The translations under genes were made by a program, and so were the position numbers. A stretch of DNA of 9,906 nt from Clostridia bacterium (GTDB lineage Bacteria; Bacillota; Clostridia; Oscillospirales; Acutalibacteraceae): positions 1 to 9,906 of the forward strand of contig JAGBSU010000126.1 of the NCBI GenBank assembly GCA_017631705.1, written 5' to 3'. Shown here one piece after another: positions 6,574 to 9,906 of the stretch; position 1 is the first letter of the stretch; every line of letters begins with the position of its first letter. The notes under the pieces are model-generated. The model saw nothing but the letters and a program-made list of their open reading frames with translations, made no database searches and was not told the origin of the DNA.

Positions 6574-6711
6574 TTCCTCCTTTATTTTACCTGACATTCT
6601 TGCCCACACAAAGCCTTTGCTTTGCCGACAGAGGAATGTCTGCTTTGACATCAATAATACGATGTCAACCCCCGTGCCGCATGGATTTACGGCAACGGTA
6701 CACAGATACCG
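6574..6711 (-). ncRNA. rplS 5' leader, probable L19 autoregulatory leader RNA
   Basis: The transcript begins near 6710 and runs about 140 nt before the rplS ATG. On the minus strand it shows, 5' to 3': a hairpin at its very start (CGGTA/TACCG, 6696-6711); a hairpin GCCG/CGGC (6676-6693); an 8-bp perfect hairpin TTGACATC/GATGTCAA (6645-6668); and a larger stem GACATTC (6634-6640) with GAATGTC (6593-6599), enclosing a perfect hairpin CAAAGC-AAAG-GCTTTG (6609-6624). The Shine-Dalgarno follows. A ribosomal-protein leader upstream of rplS is described in low-GC Gram-positives (Rfam L19_leader). I infer membership from position and structure, not from a covariance search. The leader presumably lets free L19 repress its own synthesis. 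Confidence 0.65.
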
Positions 6712-6715
6712 TGTA

Positions 6716-6744
6716 ATTATAGTACACTTTTACGCAAATTGCAA
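6716..6744 (-). promoter_or_regulatory. Sigma-A promoter of rplS
   Basis: A -35 TTGCAA (6739-6744) and a perfect -10 TATAAT (6716-6721) are separated by 17 nt on the minus strand. Upstream lies a run rich in A and T (about 6745-6770) that could act as an UP element. The start point would be near 6709-6711, at the base of the first leader hairpin. This is the strongest promoter-like sequence in the window. Confidence 0.85.
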
Positions 6745-6770
6745 GAGTTTTTTTTAATTTTTAAAAAAAT

Positions 6771-7439
6771 TTACGCAAAACGATTACCGTTTTTATCCAA
6801 CACCGCCAAACGACACACCGAAACAGAAAATTCAGCCATATTAGGCAGTTGTCGTAACGCTTCGGTAACCAAAGCCGGATTCACGGTGTCGGTACTGTTG
6901 CACGGTAACGTTAGTTCTAATTGTGTTCCGGTTTCTGTTGGTGTAATCTGCGCATTGGCAGTATCTAATACCGGTTTTATATCTATTGTTTTCCATTCTT
7001 TTTTCTTATTTCGTTTTTCCTCCAACACCTGCGATTGTGCGAACAATTCTGTTACCGCCTCTGGTTGACAGCCGTTCAGTTGTAACCGATATACTGCCCT
7101 ATCCACATCCCCCGCTTTACACACCGCCCATGCTGCGTGCTTGATGTGCAATCCTTCCGGCATGACGGCATCGAGGCGAGTAACCAATTCGGACATTTCC
7201 ATATCTTGTTCCAAGCGCAAGTCCATGGTTTCTTGTTCGCCCTCATAGCCTAATGAAAGCGGTGCCGCAAAGGTCAAATACGGATGGCGGTTAAAGCCCT
7301 CGGTGTACCAAATCGGCAGGTTGGCACGACGAACGGCACGTGTCATGGTACGGTTTAAATCCAAATGAGAAATAAAACGTGCACGCCCTTTTTTGGAAAA
7401 GGTAATGCGTACCGTGCGAAAATCTTTAACGTCGTTCAC
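6771..7439 (-). CDS. TIGR03936/DUF2344 radical SAM-associated protein
   Basis: Partner protein of unknown function, nearly always encoded next to, or fused to, the TIGR03960-type radical SAM protein upstream. The 222-residue form starts at GTG 7439. The family begins with RITFSKKGRARFISHLDLNR (11-30), followed by AVRRANLPIWYTEGFNRHPYLTFAAPLSLGYEGEQETMDL (35-73), where the FNPHP-like motif reads FNRHP. The C-terminus ends in a VCRLAVLD strand motif. No cofactor-binding cysteine cluster or membrane segment is seen. A longer reading from 7568 exists, but its extra residues merely overlap the C-terminus of the radical SAM gene. The GTG has AAAGGAGGGG ideally placed. It overlaps the upstream gene by 14 nt, pointing to coupled translation and probably a physical partnership. 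Links to tRNA or ribosome modification are speculation. Confidence 0.9.
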   Translation of the reverse strand: MNDVKDFRTVRITFSKKGRARFISHLDLNRTMTRAVRRANLPIWYTEGFNRHPYLTFAAPLSLGYEGEQETMDLRLEQDMEMSELVTRLDAVMPEGLHIKHAAWAVCKAGDVDRAVYRLQLNGCQPEAVTELFAQSQVLEEKRNKKKEWKTIDIKPVLDTANAQITPTETGTQLELTLPCNSTDTVNPALVTEALRQLPNMAEFSVSVCRLAVLDKNGNRFA

Positions 7440-9267
7440 GGCAAACCCCTCCTTTAAAGCAAGATGCGCCGCAATGCGAGCATTCTTGGCGGCAATTCGG
7501 CGTGGTAACGCTTTGATGCGCTTTTTGATTTTCCGCCCACAAGAATTCCTTGGTAACACCGATATCAATATGTTCCCACGGTAAAATCTCGTCTTTTTCG
7601 CGGCGACGGCAAGCGTAAAAATCGGGGTCTAACCCTACTTCTTTGAATACTTCTATCCATTTTTCGAAATCAAAATGCTCTGACCAAGCATCCAAGTTAA
7701 ATCCATGACGGAAAGCCGATTCCAACACCGCGCCCAATCGTCTATCACCACGAGCAAGTACCGCTTCCAGATAACTGGTTTCGGCATCGTGCCAACTGAG
7801 TGAAATTTTACGCGTTGTGACCGAATCGCGCAACAATTTTTGTTTTTCACGCAGTTGCTCTATGCTATCTTGCGGTTCCCATTGGAAAGGGGTAAACGGT
7901 TTAGGGACAAAGCAGGAAACGCTGACGGAAACCGAAACGGCTTTTCCTTTGGGTTTATCGGGATTATGGTAATAGCAATTCACAATTTTTTGACCAAGTT
8001 CGGCAATGCCTACCACATCGTCCGGTGTTTCGGTCGGCAAGCCCATCATGAAATACAATTTCACCGAGGTCCAACCGCCGGCAAACGCTTTGCGGGCAGT
8101 ATCTAAAATTTCTGTCTCACTTAAATTTTTATTAATAGCATCGCGTAACCGCTGTGTACCCGCCTCCGGTGCAAAGGTTAATCCGCTGCGTCGCAACACA
8201 TTCAAGCGATTGGCAAGTTCTTCAGAAAATCCGTCTACGCGCAAGGATGGCAGGGAAATATTGGTATGCTTGTCCTCTGCCCACGACAACAGCCGTGTCA
8301 GCAGTTCTTCCAAATGGGTATAATCGCTGGTCGAGAGTGACGATAACGAAAACTCCTCATAACCGCTGGTTTCACAAAGGCAGCGACTTTGACGGTCAAT
8401 CGTATCCACCGATTTTTCACGAACAGGGCGATAAAGAAAACCGGCTTGGCAAAAACGACAGCCACGAATACAACCGCGAAAAATCTCACTCATGGCGCGG
8501 TCATGAACAATATCAATAAACGGCACCACAAACGAATCAGGATAATAGGCTGTATCCAAATCGCGGATAATGCGTTTGCGAATCGTGGCGGGAGCATCCT
8601 CTTTCGGGGTCACCGCCGCAAGCGTGCCATCTTCGTTATATGTTACTTCATATAACGACGGAACGTATATTCCCTCGATTTGAGCCGCTTCACGCAAAAA
8701 GGCCGCTTTGTTGTATCCTTTTTTCTTATGTTCACGGTAGAGGGACATGAGTTCTAAATTGACCTCTTCCCCTTCGCCTAAAATGAAAATGTCGAAGAAA
8801 TCGGCTAACGGTTCGGGATTGGAAGCACACGGACCACCCGCTATCACAAGCGGCATGTCGTCGCCACGTTCGGCGGCATGAAGCGGCAAGCCTGCCAAAT
8901 CTAACATATTTAGAATGGTAGTATAGCACATCTCATATTGCAAGGTGAAACCGATAAAATCAAAACAACGAAGCGGGTCACGGCTTTCCAAAGCAAATAA
9001 CGGAAGATTGTTTTCCCGTAAAAGTGTTTCCATGTCGGTATCCGGTGCAAATACACGCTCACACCAAAAATCCTCTACTGCATTGGTAGCACCGTATAAA
9101 ATTTTCATACCCAAATGCGACATGCCCACCTCATACAAATCAGGAAAGCAAAACGCAAAGCGCACTGAAACTTTTTCTTTATCCTTTGTGATACTGTTGA
9201 GTTCTCCACCGGTATAGCGTGCCGGCTTTTGTACTTTTTCAAACAGTTCTTCCAGCATTAATGCCAT
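7426..9267 (-). CDS. Radical SAM protein, TIGR03960 type (degenerate B12-binding domain + radical SAM)
   Basis: Iron-sulfur enzyme of unknown substrate. With the ATG at 9267 it has 613 residues. The N-terminal half (about 35-190) resembles a cobalamin-binding domain: FPDLYEVGMSHLG, then a VIAGGPCASNPEPLADFFD block and ILGEGEE. The cobalamin-ligand DxHxxG motif is not evident. The radical SAM core begins with EIFRGCIRGCRFCQAGF, whose cysteines C266, C270 and C273 form the CxxxCxxC cluster site, followed by the strand LPSLRVD and GLTFAPEAGTQRLRD. The C-terminus holds a second cysteine cluster (CSHCGASC...C, about 597-609), probably a metal site. The start is chosen for its GGGAGGAA Shine-Dalgarno at 6 nt; the frame extends 17 codons further upstream without such a signal. 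It has its own promoter and forms a two-gene unit with DUF2344. Confidence 0.93.
   Translation of the reverse strand: MALMLEELFEKVQKPARYTGGELNSITKDKEKVSVRFAFCFPDLYEVGMSHLGMKILYGATNAVEDFWCERVFAPDTDMETLLRENNLPLFALESRDPLRCFDFIGFTLQYEMCYTTILNMLDLAGLPLHAAERGDDMPLVIAGGPCASNPEPLADFFDIFILGEGEEVNLELMSLYREHKKKGYNKAAFLREAAQIEGIYVPSLYEVTYNEDGTLAAVTPKEDAPATIRKRIIRDLDTAYYPDSFVVPFIDIVHDRAMSEIFRGCIRGCRFCQAGFLYRPVREKSVDTIDRQSRCLCETSGYEEFSLSSLSTSDYTHLEELLTRLLSWAEDKHTNISLPSLRVDGFSEELANRLNVLRRSGLTFAPEAGTQRLRDAINKNLSETEILDTARKAFAGGWTSVKLYFMMGLPTETPDDVVGIAELGQKIVNCYYHNPDKPKGKAVSVSVSVSCFVPKPFTPFQWEPQDSIEQLREKQKLLRDSVTTRKISLSWHDAETSYLEAVLARGDRRLGAVLESAFRHGFNLDAWSEHFDFEKWIEVFKEVGLDPDFYACRRREKDEILPWEHIDIGVTKEFLWAENQKAHQSVTTPNCRQECSHCGASCFKGGVCRERR
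7446..7455 (-). promoter_or_regulatory. Ribosome binding site that sets the DUF2344 start
   Basis: AAAGGAGGGG on the minus strand, with AGGAGG ending 8 nt before the GTG at 7439. It lies inside the end of the radical SAM gene and decides for the short 222-residue protein. Confidence 0.85.
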
Positions 9268-9273
9268 GATGTT

Positions 9274-9279
9274 CCTCCC
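9274..9279 (-). promoter_or_regulatory. Ribosome binding site that sets the radical SAM start
   Basis: GGGAGG on the minus strand, ending 6 nt before the ATG at 9267. The predicted transcript from the promoter below starts near 9290, so the longer reading from 9318 would begin outside the mRNA. Confidence 0.8.
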
Positions 9280-9296
9280 GTGCATGTGATACATAC

Positions 9297-9325
9297 AGTA
9301 TAACGGATTTTTTCGCATTTTTCAA
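9297..9325 (-). promoter_or_regulatory. Sigma-A promoter of the radical SAM/DUF2344 unit
   Basis: A -35 TTGAAA (9320-9325) and a -10 TATACT (9297-9302) lie 17 nt apart on the minus strand, giving a leader of about 23 nt. The -35 contains the TGA stop of the M50 gene. The end of the spacer and start of the -10 (AAAAATCCGTTA) are identical to the corresponding part of the thrC promoter. Confidence 0.78.
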
Positions 9326-9906
9326 TGCTTGTATCGGAGAAAAATCAATAAAATCAGGTAGACGCTGACCGCCAACAAGGAAAAATTGTATCCGCTGTTC
9401 AAAAACAAACAGCAGGCAAAAGCAGAAAGCGGAACAAGTGTTAAAAGGGATACCCATCCGACAATCTTTTCTGATTTTTCTTCGTCGTAGTACATACACA
9501 GCATCGCCGACAAGGCTTCACCACCGTCTAAGGAATAAATCGGCAATAAATTAAAACCACCGATAACCGCATGAACACTCGCCGCCGTATCATTTTCAAG
9601 TAGGATAAACAACACAAAGAACAAAACATTCACAAGAGGACCTGCCAACGATACCAAACAGGAAGAACGATAACTCATACGCTTGGTTGTCGCTCGTTCT
9701 ATCCGTACGCCAAAAAAACCCATCGTGATACATGAAGGACGGTCATGTGTTATATACATCGCAAAAGCGTGTCCCAATTCATGTAACAAGGATGCAAACA
9801 GGCAAAGTTCGGTCACACGCGAAGCATCCAATGAGAGTAACACCACCACGCTGATTGGGAACAGCACGCTTAAACGCAGAGTAACCTCTCGCCATTTCCA
9901 TTCAAG
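9322..9906 (-). CDS. M50 family membrane metalloprotease, SpoIVFB-like (partial, N-terminus off the right edge)
   Basis: Intramembrane zinc protease of the site-2 protease family. The 194 residues in the window include the zinc motif HELGH (42-46), the membrane segment with SLAGPLVN (86-93), and the third ligand region NLLPIYSLDGGE (119-130), whose aspartate (D127) completes the site. Several hydrophobic segments follow, including two near the C-terminus, and no PDZ or CBS domain is seen. In this group SpoIVFB cleaves pro-sigma-K during sporulation, and the small size and motif layout resemble it; a housekeeping site-2 protease is an alternative. The frame is open to the edge (LEWKWREV... precedes a GTG at 9867 that lacks a good Shine-Dalgarno), so the true start is probably outside, perhaps only a few codons away. 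Confidence 0.88.
   Translation of the reverse strand, partial: LEWKWREVTLRLSVLFPISVVVLLSLDASRVTELCLFASLLHELGHAFAMYITHDRPSCITMGFFGVRIERATTKRMSYRSSCLVSLAGPLVNVLFFVLFILLENDTAASVHAVIGGFNLLPIYSLDGGEALSAMLCMYYDEEKSEKIVGWVSLLTLVPLSAFACCLFLNSGYNFSLLAVSVYLILLIFLRYKH

Noticed and set aside
6338..6757. Plus-strand reading frames such as this one over rplS and its leader, and others across the window
   Set aside because: They run antisense to well-recognised genes, match no family I recognise, and lack consistent ribosome binding sites.
7440..7568. Longer N-terminus for the DUF2344 protein
   Set aside because: The extra residues overlap the radical SAM C-terminus in another frame, are absent from the family as I know it, and the GTG at 7439 has an ideal Shine-Dalgarno.
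8635..8656. Perfect 8-bp inverted repeat GTTATATG/CATATAAC with a 6-nt loop
   Set aside because: It lies within the radical SAM coding sequence, has no T-tract and no regulatory context, so it is probably chance.

Overview
The window looks like chromosome from a low-to-moderate G+C Gram-positive bacterium of the Clostridia type. The gene order rplS - signal peptidase - rbgA (ylqF) - rnhB - yraN is a Firmicute housekeeping arrangement. The SpoIVFB-like M50 protease and the radical SAM + TIGR03936-type pair are also common in Clostridia. Shine-Dalgarno sequences are strong (AGGAGG type). No phage, IS, CRISPR or toxin-antitoxin genes were seen. Every supported gene lies on the minus strand, so transcription runs from high to low coordinates.

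Layout in transcription order. (1) The 3' part of an M50 membrane metalloprotease enters from the right edge (9906-9322). (2) A consensus sigma-A promoter, whose -35 overlaps the protease stop codon, drives a two-gene unit: a large radical SAM protein with a degenerate B12-binding-like N-terminal half, and its partner protein (DUF2344/TIGR03936), overlapping by 14 nt. (3) A second sigma-A promoter drives rplS (ribosomal protein L19) through a leader of about 140 nt with several hairpins, a likely ribosomal-protein autoregulatory leader. rplS is followed by an intrinsic terminator. (4) After a short GC-rich, strongly folded spacer comes a tightly packed series: lepB (copy A), rbgA, lepB (copy B), rnhB, yraN and an M19 membrane dipeptidase. 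Here start codons sit within, or up to 13 nt from, the preceding stop codon, so translational coupling is likely. (5) A third sigma-A promoter, with a 15-bp palindrome over its -35, drives thrC (threonine synthase) and a CT488-type metallophosphoesterase that runs off the left edge.

Functionally the centre of the window is ribosome and RNA/DNA maintenance (L19, 50S assembly GTPase, RNase HII, YraN nuclease-fold protein) combined with protein export (two type I signal peptidases). The flanks are amino-acid metabolism (thrC), a dipeptidase, a phosphoesterase and the uncharacterised radical SAM pair.

Most of the content is conserved housekeeping and I found no clear new multi-gene system. The parts most worth a second look are non-coding: the rplS leader, which contains alternating complementary words and a possible anti-Shine-Dalgarno; the folded spacer between rplS and lepB; the palindrome at the thrC promoter; and a 12-nt sequence shared by the thrC and radical SAM promoters. 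No stretch over 300 bases lacks a gene.
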